The notes under the pieces are model-generated. The model was not told where the DNA came from, did not search any database, and was given only the letters and a program-made list of their open reading frames with translations. The position numbers and the translations under genes were made by a program. From the NCBI GenBank assembly GCA_045587025.1, contig JAZNBK010000063.1, forward strand, positions 1-10,292: a stretch of 10,292 nt of DNA, in the 5' to 3' direction. Shown here piece by piece: positions 1-6,739 of the stretch. Origin of the DNA: UBA1740 sp045587025. Its GTDB lineage: Bacteria > Bacillota > Clostridia > Oscillospirales > CAG-272. Numbering within the stretch: position 1 is the first letter of the stretch; each line of letters starts with the position of its first letter.

Positions 1-276
1 ATGAATGCGGCAAGTACTGTTAAGACAGATCTCGATGGATATAATGGCGTTGGTCACCAAGAATATATTGATCTTTTGCTTAATATTGGACTTTTGGGAA
101 CTATAATATATCTTGGAGTGATAATAACGCGTACGTTAAAAATGTTTTGCAGAGCGAGATGTAACGCAGACACATATAGTGAGTGTATATTTATGTTAAA
201 GGTTATATGGTTGGCATACGGATTCACTCTTACTATGTTCGGTGATTATCGTTTTATGATGTTGTTCTTTATATGA
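1..276 (+). CDS. O-antigen/capsule polymerase (Wzy-like), C-terminal fragment
   Basis: This 91-codon stretch looks like the last part of a Wzy/O-antigen-ligase-type membrane protein, which links oligosaccharide repeat units on the outer face of the membrane. A GHQEY motif at residues 18-22 is followed directly by a hydrophobic helix (about 23-44, with IGLLGTIIYLGVI). This is the usual arrangement at the end of the large external loop in this family. A second hydrophobic segment (about 64-91) runs to the TGA stop. Full-length members have about 400 residues and 10-12 helices, so most of the protein is missing. The simplest reading is that the gene begins upstream of the window and the ATG at position 1 is an internal Met. 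A glycosyltransferase and a flippase follow, which supports a polymerase role. Family assignment is moderate; the substrate is unknown. Confidence 0.6.
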   Translation: MNAASTVKTDLDGYNGVGHQEYIDLLLNIGLLGTIIYLGVIITRTLKMFCRARCNADTYSECIFMLKVIWLAYGFTLTMFGDYRFMMLFFI

Positions 277-374
277 ATACGAATATACTATGAGGGCTGT
301 GCCAATATCAAATATTTTTTAAGTAGATTTATTCTGCCGATTGCAGAAATTGCTATAAAAGGAAGTATGTTAGT

Positions 375-1334
375 ATGGAATCAAAACAAGAAATTCTCGT
401 GAGCGTTGTTTGTAACGCGTATAATCACGAAAAATACATAAAAGATGCGCTCGAAGGCTTTGTAATGCAAAAAACAAATTTTGAATTTGAAGTTTTGGTG
501 CATGACGATGCCTCGACTGATAAAACGGCGGAAATTATAAGAGAATACGAGGCAAAGTACCCAGAGATTATAAAACCTATATATCAAACTGAAAATCAGT
601 ATTCAAAGGGCGGAGTATATAAATTTCAAGAATCGAGAGTGAGGGGAAAGTACGTAGCTTTTTGCGAGGGGGACGATTATTGGACAGACCCTCTCAAGCT
701 TCAAAAGCAATTTGACGCGATGGAACAACACCTCGAACTCGATATTTGTGCACACGTGTCAGGTAGCGTAAATGCTGTAACAGGTGAAAGAAAAAATGTG
801 TTTTATCAGTCAAAAAAGGCTGAAGTTATATCTGTCGAGGACGTTATTATGGGCGGAGGTGGCTTCGTTGCTACGGCGTCTTTGTTTATGAGAGCACCGT
901 TTTACGGCGCATTGATGGAGTTTAGACGTTTTCTGCGTCTTGATTATACTTTACAAATTCAAGGGGCTTTGAGGGGCGGAATGCTTTTTCTTCCCGATTG
1001 CATGTGTGATTACCGTGTAATGGTGGGAGGCTCGTGGACAATGACGAATATATTTAACAAAGAGAAGAGAATTAGGCATTTCAACAAGATGCAAAAGATG
1101 CTTGAAATTTTGAACGAGGAAACTGATAAAAAATACGATACTACTATAAAGAAAAGAATCCTGAAAAACGAATTTGAGATTGCACTGTTAAATGAAGAGT
1201 ATAAAACCGTTATGTCAAAAAAATACGACACATTTTTAAAAGAACGCTCTAAAAAAGAACGGTTTAAGATTAAGTTAAAAGCACGGTTGCCGTTTTTGGT
1301 TAAAGTTAAAAATAAATTACGTAAAAAATCTTAG
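375..1334 (+). CDS. Family 2 glycosyltransferase
   Basis: A 319-residue GT-A fold glycosyltransferase of family 2, predicted to transfer a sugar from a nucleotide donor to a lipid-linked glycan at the inner membrane face. The N-terminal strand VSVVCNAYN (9-17) is followed by the nucleotide-binding HDDASTD (43-49). CEGDDYW (97-103) carries the metal-binding acidic motif. There is no membrane helix, but the last 25 residues are rich in Lys and Arg, which could hold the protein at the membrane. The start is set by AAGGAAG at 359-365, nine bases before the ATG; an earlier ATG at 367 is out of frame. The gene ends ten bases before the flippase gene, so the two are probably co-transcribed. Donor and linkage cannot be read from the sequence. 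Confidence 0.9.
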   Translation: MESKQEILVSVVCNAYNHEKYIKDALEGFVMQKTNFEFEVLVHDDASTDKTAEIIREYEAKYPEIIKPIYQTENQYSKGGVYKFQESRVRGKYVAFCEGDDYWTDPLKLQKQFDAMEQHLELDICAHVSGSVNAVTGERKNVFYQSKKAEVISVEDVIMGGGGFVATASLFMRAPFYGALMEFRRFLRLDYTLQIQGALRGGMLFLPDCMCDYRVMVGGSWTMTNIFNKEKRIRHFNKMQKMLEILNEETDKKYDTTIKKRILKNEFEIALLNEEYKTVMSKKYDTFLKERSKKERFKIKLKARLPFLVKVKNKLRKKS

Positions 1335-1344
1335 GAAAAAGATA

Positions 1345-2787
1345 ATGGAAAATAAAAGGGTTTTAGGAAATATGCTCTGGCGATTTATGGAGCGTTGCGG
1401 AGCGCAGGTCGTTACGTTTATAGTATCAATAATTCTTGCCAGACTCTTAGATCCAGCAGTATACGGTACTATTGCACTTGTCACTGTGTTTACTACTATA
1501 CTACAGGTTTTTGTGGATTCGGGATTGGGAACAGCACTTGTTCAAAAGAAAGATTCGGATGATTTGGATTTTTCAACCGTGTTTTACTTTAATTTTGCGA
1601 TGTGTGTTGTTTTATATGTCGGCATTTTCTTTGCTGCACCGCTCATATCAGCTTTTTATGACAGACCTGAGCTTACTCTGATTGTACGTGTTTTAAGTCT
1701 TACCTTGGTTATATCGGGAGTTAAAAATATCCAGCAATCATACATATCGAAGAATATGTTATTTAAAAAATTCTTCGTATCGTCAATCGGAAGCACGCTC
1801 CTTTCAGCAGCGGTCGGTGTTGCAATGGCGTATGCAGGATATGGCGTTTGGGCGCTTGTAGCACAGAGCTTGGTTAGCAACCTTACTACCGCCATAATTC
1901 TTTGGTTCACGGTAAGGTGGCGCCCTATTTTTGCTTTTTCTTTTGAACGCTTGAGGTCGCTGTTTTCTTTCGGGTGGAAATTGCTCGTTTCAGGATTGTT
2001 ACAGACGGGATATAATGAACTGAGATCTCTTATAATTGGTAAGAAATATTCCCCTGATGACCTTGCGTTCTATAACAAAGGAAGGCAACTTCCCAACCTT
2101 ATAGTAAGCAACGTAGATACTTCAATAGACAGCGTTCTTTTACCCGTTATGTCAAGCGAACAGGACAATAGGCGAAGGGTTATGGAAATGACCAGGCGGG
2201 CTATCAAAACCAGCACTTACATAATTATGCCGCTTATGGTGGGACTTGCCGTTTGTGCAGAGCCTTTAATCAGGCTTCTTCTTACTGAAAAATGGCTTCC
2301 GTGCGTGCTTTATATGCGTGTTTTTTGCTTTACTTTTGCATTTTATCCCATTCATACGGCAAATCTTAACGCAATAAAAGCAATGGGCAGGAGCGACCTG
2401 TTTTTAAAGCTTGAGATAATTAAAAAAATAGTTGGTATAGCAGCAATAGCTATCTCTATGTGGTTTGGCGTCGAGTGGATGGCATACAGTCTGATGATTA
2501 CAACTGTAATTTCGCAAATAATTAATTCTTTCCCGAACAAAAAGCTTCTAAATTACAGTTATATTCATCAACTTATAGATATGTTGCCTCAAATAGCACT
2601 CTCGTGTGTTATGGGGGCTGCGGTATATTCTGTAAGCTTTATTCCTCTAAATGATGTAATTAAACTTCTTATTCAGATTCCGCTCGGAGTAATTGTGTAC
2701 GCGTTAGGCTCACTTATATTCAAACTCGAAAGCTTTGAATATCTTTGGAATATGATTAAAGGTTTAAAAAGAAAAAAGAATTCTTGA
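1345..2787 (+). CDS. Wzx/MOP-superfamily polysaccharide flippase
   Basis: A 480-residue integral membrane protein of the lipopolysaccharide/polysaccharide exporter group (MOP superfamily, Wzx/WzxC-like). It is expected to flip undecaprenyl-linked repeat units across the membrane. The N-terminus has the family pattern: a first helix, then ARLLDPAVYGTIAL (about 32-45), then DSGLGTALVQKKD (about 58-70), the usual loop between early helices. Hydrophobic segments recur along the protein to a basic tail (KGLKRKKNS), and the length suits a 12-14 helix member. The gene follows the glycosyltransferase by ten bases, and AGGAAA overlapping that gene's stop codon serves as ribosome binding site. The family call is firm; the glycan transported is not known. 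Confidence 0.9.
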   Translation: MENKRVLGNMLWRFMERCGAQVVTFIVSIILARLLDPAVYGTIALVTVFTTILQVFVDSGLGTALVQKKDSDDLDFSTVFYFNFAMCVVLYVGIFFAAPLISAFYDRPELTLIVRVLSLTLVISGVKNIQQSYISKNMLFKKFFVSSIGSTLLSAAVGVAMAYAGYGVWALVAQSLVSNLTTAIILWFTVRWRPIFAFSFERLRSLFSFGWKLLVSGLLQTGYNELRSLIIGKKYSPDDLAFYNKGRQLPNLIVSNVDTSIDSVLLPVMSSEQDNRRRVMEMTRRAIKTSTYIIMPLMVGLAVCAEPLIRLLLTEKWLPCVLYMRVFCFTFAFYPIHTANLNAIKAMGRSDLFLKLEIIKKIVGIAAIAISMWFGVEWMAYSLMITTVISQIINSFPNKKLLNYSYIHQLIDMLPQIALSCVMGAAVYSVSFIPLNDVIKLLIQIPLGVIVYALGSLIFKLESFEYLWNMIKGLKRKKNS

Positions 2788-2803
2788 TTTTGTCAACTGA
2801 ATT

Positions 2804-2834
2804 TGGTGAAAAGAACAATATTTCGCCATGTTTT
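2804..2834 (+). terminator. Candidate rho-independent terminator after the flippase gene
   Basis: TGGTGAAA (2804-2811) and TTTCGCCA (2821-2828) can form an eight-pair stem with one G-U pair and a nine-base loop. TGTTTT follows at once. The stem is AT-rich and the U tract short, so it would be a weak terminator. It lies 17 bases after the flippase stop, where a transcript could end. Confidence 0.35.
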
Positions 2835-2861
2835 AACAATTTGCTTTTGTACTGCTAATAC
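2833..2861 (+). promoter_or_regulatory. Candidate sigma-A promoter before the ATP-grasp gene
   Basis: TTAACA (2833-2838) as -35 and TAATAC (2856-2861) as -10 are separated by 17 bases. A TG at 2853-2854 gives an extended -10. The -10 matches the TATAAT consensus at only three of six positions, so this is tentative. It lies in the 152-base gap between the flippase and ATP-grasp genes, just after a possible terminator, so a new transcription unit may begin here. Confidence 0.35.
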
Positions 2862-2926
2862 TATTTATACAATGTCTATGATAAACGTTTTAGCATTTTG
2901 TGTTTTTTATATGCTGAAACAGTTTT

Positions 2927-2931
2927 AGGAG
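2927..2931 (+). promoter_or_regulatory. Ribosome binding site deciding the ATP-grasp start
   Basis: AGGAG eight bases before the ATG at 2940 supports that codon as the start. The in-frame ATG at 2898 has no such site, and the 14 residues it would add do not resemble the start of an ATP-grasp protein. Confidence 0.8.
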
Positions 2932-2939
2932 AAATACTT

Positions 2940-4211
2940 ATGATTAATGGAAAAAAGGCTATAGTTATTTTGGGTGCCATTGCTGCAATGGAAGAGATCG
3001 TTATCGACGCTAAAAAGATGGGGTATTATGTAATTGCAGTAGACTATCTTGAAAATTCTCCTGCAAAAAAATATGCTGATGAAGCTTGGCTTTTGAGTAT
3101 TGATGATGTCGATGCAATAGTTCAAAAGTGCAAAGAGAGAAATGTTGACGGAGTTATGAACTACTGCATAGACCCCGGGCAAAAACCTTATCAGCAAATT
3201 TGTGAAAAATTAGGCTTACCCTGTGTTGCAGGATTTGAGCAGTTTGATATAATGACAAATAAGGACAAGTTCGCCAAATGTTGCGTAGATCACGGACTTG
3301 ATGTTATCCCAAAATACAATATGGATAGATCGCTCACAGATGAAGAATATAAAAATCTTGAATATCCGATAATGGTAAAACCTGTTGACGGAAGAGCATC
3401 AAAAGGAATAATTGTAGTTGAAAAATCTGAGGATATGGCTTCTGCTGTTGAATATTCTTTAGGCTTTTCAAAACGAAAAGAGGTTGTTATTGAAAAGTAT
3501 ATGAAATGCCCTGAATTTTGCGCAAAATATGTTGCTTGCGACGGGAATTTCTATTTTTCTACTATGTCAGATGTATGGGACAGTGTTCTCGAAGATGGAA
3601 CGAGAGTGTATATGGGAACGTCCTCGTATCCATCGCGTTTTTATGAGGAATATATCGATACAACAAATGATAAAGTTATCGGCATGCTGAAGGATATAGG
3701 TATTAAAAACGGAGCAATGTCTTTAACGGGTTTTTATGATAATGGTAAATTTCGTTTCTTTGATCCGTCATTAAGAATGGGTGGAGCACAGGATTGGCGC
3801 GTAGTAGAAGCTGCATGCGGTATTAACATTGCTAATTTGCTTACAAATTTTGCAATAACAGGAAAAATGGGAGATATTGCGGAAATTAGCAAAATTGATA
3901 AAGCTTTTGCTAAAAAATATTCCGCATTGCTTTATTATGATTTGCGAATTGGGCAAATTGGGTCATTTAACGGTATAGAAGAAATACTCAAGCTGGACGG
4001 AATAAAGGGGTATCATCAATGCCACAAAGTAGGGGATACAATAGAAAGTTACGGTACGGCTAACAACGTGGCGATTAGATTTATTGTTTCTTGTGATACA
4101 AAAGAACAGTTCGTAGAAACGGTAAGGAAAGCACACAATTTGATTGACATAAAAGATGTAAACGGAAATGATATGGTCGCTCCTAAATATCAACCTTTCT
4201 TTTACGAATAA
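2940..4211 (+). CDS. ATP-grasp carboxylate-amine ligase, polysaccharide-locus type
   Basis: A 423-residue cytoplasmic ATP-grasp protein. Enzymes of this fold activate a carboxylate as an acyl phosphate and join it to an amine or similar nucleophile. A pre-ATP-grasp Rossmann-like region comes first (AIVILGAIAAMEEIVIDAKKMGY, cited in part: AIVILGAI at 7-14; VIAVDYLENSPA at 31-42). The ATP-grasp core follows: MVKPVDGRASKG (145-156) is the Lys plus glycine-rich ATP loop, and VVIEKYM (182-188) is the hinge strand. DPSLRMGG (275-282) stands where most members have the metal-binding ExNxR motif, so the second acidic residue and the Asn are changed. Relatives include the PylC/carbamoyl-phosphate-synthase-like and D-Ala-D-Ala-like ligases, but the substrate is unknown. 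In this locus it may attach an amino acid or other acid to a sugar. The regulator gene follows after 16 bases. Confidence 0.85.
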   Translation: MINGKKAIVILGAIAAMEEIVIDAKKMGYYVIAVDYLENSPAKKYADEAWLLSIDDVDAIVQKCKERNVDGVMNYCIDPGQKPYQQICEKLGLPCVAGFEQFDIMTNKDKFAKCCVDHGLDVIPKYNMDRSLTDEEYKNLEYPIMVKPVDGRASKGIIVVEKSEDMASAVEYSLGFSKRKEVVIEKYMKCPEFCAKYVACDGNFYFSTMSDVWDSVLEDGTRVYMGTSSYPSRFYEEYIDTTNDKVIGMLKDIGIKNGAMSLTGFYDNGKFRFFDPSLRMGGAQDWRVVEAACGINIANLLTNFAITGKMGDIAEISKIDKAFAKKYSALLYYDLRIGQIGSFNGIEEILKLDGIKGYHQCHKVGDTIESYGTANNVAIRFIVSCDTKEQFVETVRKAHNLIDIKDVNGNDMVAPKYQPFFYE

Positions 4212-4227
4212 TCATTAGTAAACAACA

Positions 4228-4971
4228 ATGAATACAAAAGAAATAGGAATATTTATAAAAAAGTCAAGAAAAGCTGCGGGATACACTCAAAAATCTTTAG
4301 CTTCAGGCTTATTTGTAACAGATAAAGCTGTGTCAAAGTGGGAGAGGGGCATTTGTTTGCCGGATGTATCCCTGTTTCCTAAATTGTCTGTTCTTCTAAA
4401 TATAGACATTGAGAATCTTATATCTCTTCCTTTAGTTGGGAAAAAACATGAATGGGGCGGCGAACTTTGGGTAGATGATGTCAGGGGGACTGTCGCAGGT
4501 AAGCCTCTTATACACTATCTTTTGGCGTATTTTATGTTGGTTGGCATAACAGATATTGCGATAATGACAAAAGATAGGGATTATGTACGCAGTTTAAATC
4601 TAGAGAAATACGGGCTTAATATTTCCTTCTTTAATTTAACGTCTGAAAAGAAAATGGTTATCAATGATAAATTTCTTTTGTTCGGAGTTAATATTACGAG
4701 ACAGTTCCGAAATTGCATGGCAAGCGATGATAATATTTCTTTGTTTTTAGGCGACAAGAAAATTCCTATAACATTTTATAACGGGACATTAAGCAGAGAT
4801 CCGAAAAAAGTCGATAAAAAGGTCCTTGGCAGGGGAACGGTGTATATTCCTATACATACAGACGAGGAACTTGAGGACGCAACGTTATTCATTGAAATTT
4901 ATGAAAAATATCACGCTAATAAGATCTCTGATTTAAAAGAAATCTCAATATTGCGTGGATTGGATAAATAA
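4228..4971 (+). CDS. XRE-type HTH regulator fused to a degenerate RfbA-like nucleotidyltransferase domain
   Basis: Residues 5-65 form an XRE/Cro-cI helix-turn-helix (TQKSLASGLFVTDKAVSKWERG at 20-41, cited in part: TDKAVSKWERG at 31-41). Residues 76-247 resemble the sugar nucleotidyltransferase fold. Residues 89-118 match 12 of 30 positions of residues 28-57 of the RfbA encoded at 7844, and residues 200-247 match 14 of 48 positions of RfbA 215-262, both without gaps. The GGxGTRLxP loop is absent, RfbA metal ligand Asp108 corresponds to Val154, and Asp223 to Pro208. The middle of the domain is also about 45-50 residues shorter. The domain is therefore probably inactive and may bind a sugar phosphate or nucleotide sugar to control DNA binding; this is inference. 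No Shine-Dalgarno sequence precedes the ATG, so it may be translated at low level or coupled to the ATP-grasp gene 16 bases upstream. Confidence 0.85.
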   Translation: MNTKEIGIFIKKSRKAAGYTQKSLASGLFVTDKAVSKWERGICLPDVSLFPKLSVLLNIDIENLISLPLVGKKHEWGGELWVDDVRGTVAGKPLIHYLLAYFMLVGITDIAIMTKDRDYVRSLNLEKYGLNISFFNLTSEKKMVINDKFLLFGVNITRQFRNCMASDDNISLFLGDKKIPITFYNGTLSRDPKKVDKKVLGRGTVYIPIHTDEELEDATLFIEIYEKYHANKISDLKEISILRGLDK

Positions 4972-4993
4972 GTAAACCGAAGGTCGAGTTTAC
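4972..4993. repeat. Inverted repeat GTAAAC-N10-GTTTAC, candidate operator
   Basis: GTAAAC (4972-4977) and GTTTAC (4988-4993) are perfect inverted copies with ten bases between. The repeat begins on the base after the regulator stop codon and ends 13 bases before the extended -10 element, over the -35 region of the promoter. It could be an operator for the adjacent HTH protein. As a hairpin followed by ATTTTT it could instead be a weak terminator, but six AT-rich pairs with a ten-base loop are poor for that. Confidence 0.5.
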
Positions 4994-5023
4994 CGTGATT
5001 TTTATATGGTATAATATTTCACG
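4994..5023. repeat. Inverted repeat CGTGA-N20-TCACG enclosing the -10 element
   Basis: CGTGA (4994-4998) and TCACG (5019-5023) are perfect inverted copies. They abut the first inverted repeat and flank the TATAAT box almost symmetrically. The arms are short, so chance is possible, but their position around the promoter suits a repressor site. Confidence 0.4.
5007..5015 (+). promoter_or_regulatory. Extended -10 promoter for the TRAP/nucleotide-sugar operon
   Basis: TGGTATAAT is a perfect extended -10 (TGnTATAAT), 34 bases before the TRAP permease ATG. The best -35 match is TTTACC (4989-4994) with a short 15-base spacer. Extended -10 promoters can work with a weak -35. The genes downstream to the window end have gaps of at most about 40 bases, so this may be the main promoter for them. 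Confidence 0.7.
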
Positions 5024-5049
5024 ATAAACAAAAAAGAAGGAGAAACAAA

Positions 5050-6411
5050 ATGATTCCAGAAGCACTGATATACCTTGGCATAATGCTTGCGGTGATATGC
5101 CTGTGGTTTTTACTTTTCAAGCGCCCGATTTACGAGGGAGTAATTATCTCTTTCGTAATTCTCGTCGCTATGACGGGAACTTGGGGACAAGTTGGCACGT
5201 TTTTCACATCAGCTATGAAAACGTCGCTGCTATATTCTATGGTAGCCTTTGTAGCGATGTCTCAAATTCTCGCTAAAACGAAAATTGTTGATAATTGCGT
5301 TATGATAATAATATCTCTGTTAGGCCGTATTCCCGGCGGCGCAGGCTATGCGTCTATAATTGCATCGAGCTTTATGGGCGCACTGTCAGGCAGCGGTCCC
5401 GGTAACGTTATGGCAACGGGAACGATTACTATTCCGGCGATGAAAAAGACGGGCTTTCCGCCTGAGCTTGCCGCAAACGTTGAGAGCACTTCGAGTTATC
5501 TTGGAAACATGATACCGCCGTCGGCAAATATCGTAGCAGCGCTTGGTGCGTATCTTGCGTTTGCACCCGATAGCGAAATGACAACGGGCAAATTCTGGGT
5601 TGTATGTTGGGGAATTTCACTCTGGTTTATTTTAGCACGTGTAGTGCAGTTATTTGTATTTTGTTTGATTTACAAAATCAAGCCTATGGATAAGACGGAT
5701 ATACCTCCTATTGGTAAAACGCTTAAGACGGGTTGGACAGGACTTTTATTGCCTGTAATAATTTTGCTTCCGTTTATTTTGGACTCGGCTCTCAACGCTA
5801 CGTTCATTACCGAGCGTCTCGGAGCGACCGGTGCTAAATATTTTTCAAGCTCTCTGCTGATTTTTGTAGCGGGCATTGCAACTTTATACGGAATTTTAGT
5901 TACTAAGGACAAGTCTCAAAGAAGCCCACGCTCAATGATTGAAAACTTTTCCAGAGGCGTTAAGGGGTTGGCTCCTATCGTATCAACCTGCATTTTTGGA
6001 TACACCATTGGCGAGCTGTTTGAGTATATTGAGGCAGGTACTCAAATTAAGACCGTGTTTGAGCAGCTTAACATCGGGCTCGTGGGGCTATGCTTCTTGA
6101 TTCCTCTTTTAACCTGCTTTGTTACTATGGTTATCCCCGGGTCATCGGTTACGGTTATGTTCGGAACTGTATTCATCAGCCTGTTTGCGGCATCAGGAGC
6201 AAATCCTTTGCTGGTCGCGGCAATGCTCCCGTGTATGTGCGGTGTAATGTGCGGAATCACTCCGCCTTTTGCGCTCGGTATGTATGCAGGAATGTCAATT
6301 GCTGAATCCGATTTTGACAAAACGCTGAAAAACGACCTTTGGTGGGTTGCGGTGCAGTATGTTATGGAAGTAATCGTGCTTCTCGGCTGGCTTCCTATTA
6401 TTGGATTGTAA
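5050..6411 (+). CDS. TRAP transporter large permease (DctM family)
   Basis: A 453-residue polytopic membrane protein like the large, substrate-translocating subunit of TRAP transporters. These use the sodium gradient to import organic acids and related anions. The first half carries GALSGSGPGNVMATGTITIP (110-129) followed by NMIPPSA (153-159), the re-entrant loop signature of the family. The second half has PGSSVTVMFGT (363-373) and GITPPFALGM (402-411), the matching inverted repeat. About 11-12 helices are apparent, and length is close to the usual 425-450. AAGGAG at 5037-5042 sets the start, and a strong extended -10 lies upstream. No periplasmic/extracytoplasmic DctP binding protein is encoded in the window. 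A TRAP permease inside a polysaccharide locus is unusual. The family call is good; the substrate is unknown. Confidence 0.8.
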   Translation: MIPEALIYLGIMLAVICLWFLLFKRPIYEGVIISFVILVAMTGTWGQVGTFFTSAMKTSLLYSMVAFVAMSQILAKTKIVDNCVMIIISLLGRIPGGAGYASIIASSFMGALSGSGPGNVMATGTITIPAMKKTGFPPELAANVESTSSYLGNMIPPSANIVAALGAYLAFAPDSEMTTGKFWVVCWGISLWFILARVVQLFVFCLIYKIKPMDKTDIPPIGKTLKTGWTGLLLPVIILLPFILDSALNATFITERLGATGAKYFSSSLLIFVAGIATLYGILVTKDKSQRSPRSMIENFSRGVKGLAPIVSTCIFGYTIGELFEYIEAGTQIKTVFEQLNIGLVGLCFLIPLLTCFVTMVIPGSSVTVMFGTVFISLFAASGANPLLVAAMLPCMCGVMCGITPPFALGMYAGMSIAESDFDKTLKNDLWWVAVQYVMEVIVLLGWLPIIGL

Positions 6412-6413
6412 AA

Positions 6414-6419
6414 AAGGAG
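6414..6419 (+). promoter_or_regulatory. Ribosome binding site deciding the GTG start of the small membrane protein
   Basis: AAGGAG lies nine bases before GTG at 6429, directly after the permease stop codon. An in-frame ATG at 6339 would overlap the permease gene by 73 bases and add residues with no membrane-protein character, so GTG is preferred. Confidence 0.75.
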
Positions 6420-6428
6420 TGTGTAACA

Positions 6429-6722
6429 GTGAAAACAAGACAAAAAATTGCAAATGTGCTTAGCGTGATATATGGCACTGGTATTATGTTGGTACTGTTC
6501 TTGGGCGCGCTTTCCTTTTTCGGATACGTCGCAGCGCTTATAATCGGTGGAGAAACGGCAACGGATATATGCGTATTTATTTATAAAAAAGCATATCCTA
6601 TATTGTTTTTCGCATCTTCCGCTATCGTATTGTTAGGACTTATAAAAATGTATATCGCCGGTGAAAAAACAATGGTACCTACAAAAAGAAAGGCTACGAA
6701 ATACACCTCTTCTCAAAAATAA
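6429..6722 (+). CDS. Small two-helix membrane protein, possible DctQ-like TRAP subunit
   Basis: A 97-residue protein with two predicted membrane helices (about 13-40 and 55-76), an acidic turn between them and a basic, Lys/Thr/Ser-rich tail (about 80-97). It starts 17 bases after the TRAP large permease stop, so it is probably co-translated and a partner of that permease. DctQ subunits usually have about 160-190 residues and four helices and normally precede DctM, so this would be a half-length version in reversed order. I see no motif that proves DctQ ancestry; the link rests on position and topology. The start is GTG. The aminotransferase gene follows after 17 bases. Confidence 0.6.
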   Translation: MKTRQKIANVLSVIYGTGIMLVLFLGALSFFGYVAALIIGGETATDICVFIYKKAYPILFFASSAIVLLGLIKMYIAGEKTMVPTKRKATKYTSSQK

Positions 6723-6739
6723 GGTGTTAGGAGAAAAAT

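Noticed and set aside
332..348. Hairpin TTCTGC-CGATT-GCAGAA before the glycosyltransferase gene, as a terminator or attenuator
   Set aside because: Only six pairs and no U tract follow; it is too weak to annotate.
277..404. The polymerase frame stays open past its TGA for about 42 codons, suggesting a nonsense mutation or recoded TGA
   Set aside because: The extra residues have no membrane character and overlap the next gene's start. Other genes also end normally, one with TGA, so a natural end is simpler.
2898..2939. Upstream in-frame ATG for the ATP-grasp gene
   Set aside because: No ribosome binding site, while the ATG at 2940 has AGGAG at ideal distance and begins the expected first strand.
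6339..6428. Longer N-terminus for the small membrane protein
   Set aside because: It would overlap the permease by 73 bases and add non-membrane residues; GTG at 6429 has a good ribosome binding site.
6042..6443. A 133-codon minus-strand open frame opposite the TRAP permease end
   Set aside because: It lies inside a clear membrane protein gene and shows no family motif or ribosome binding site.
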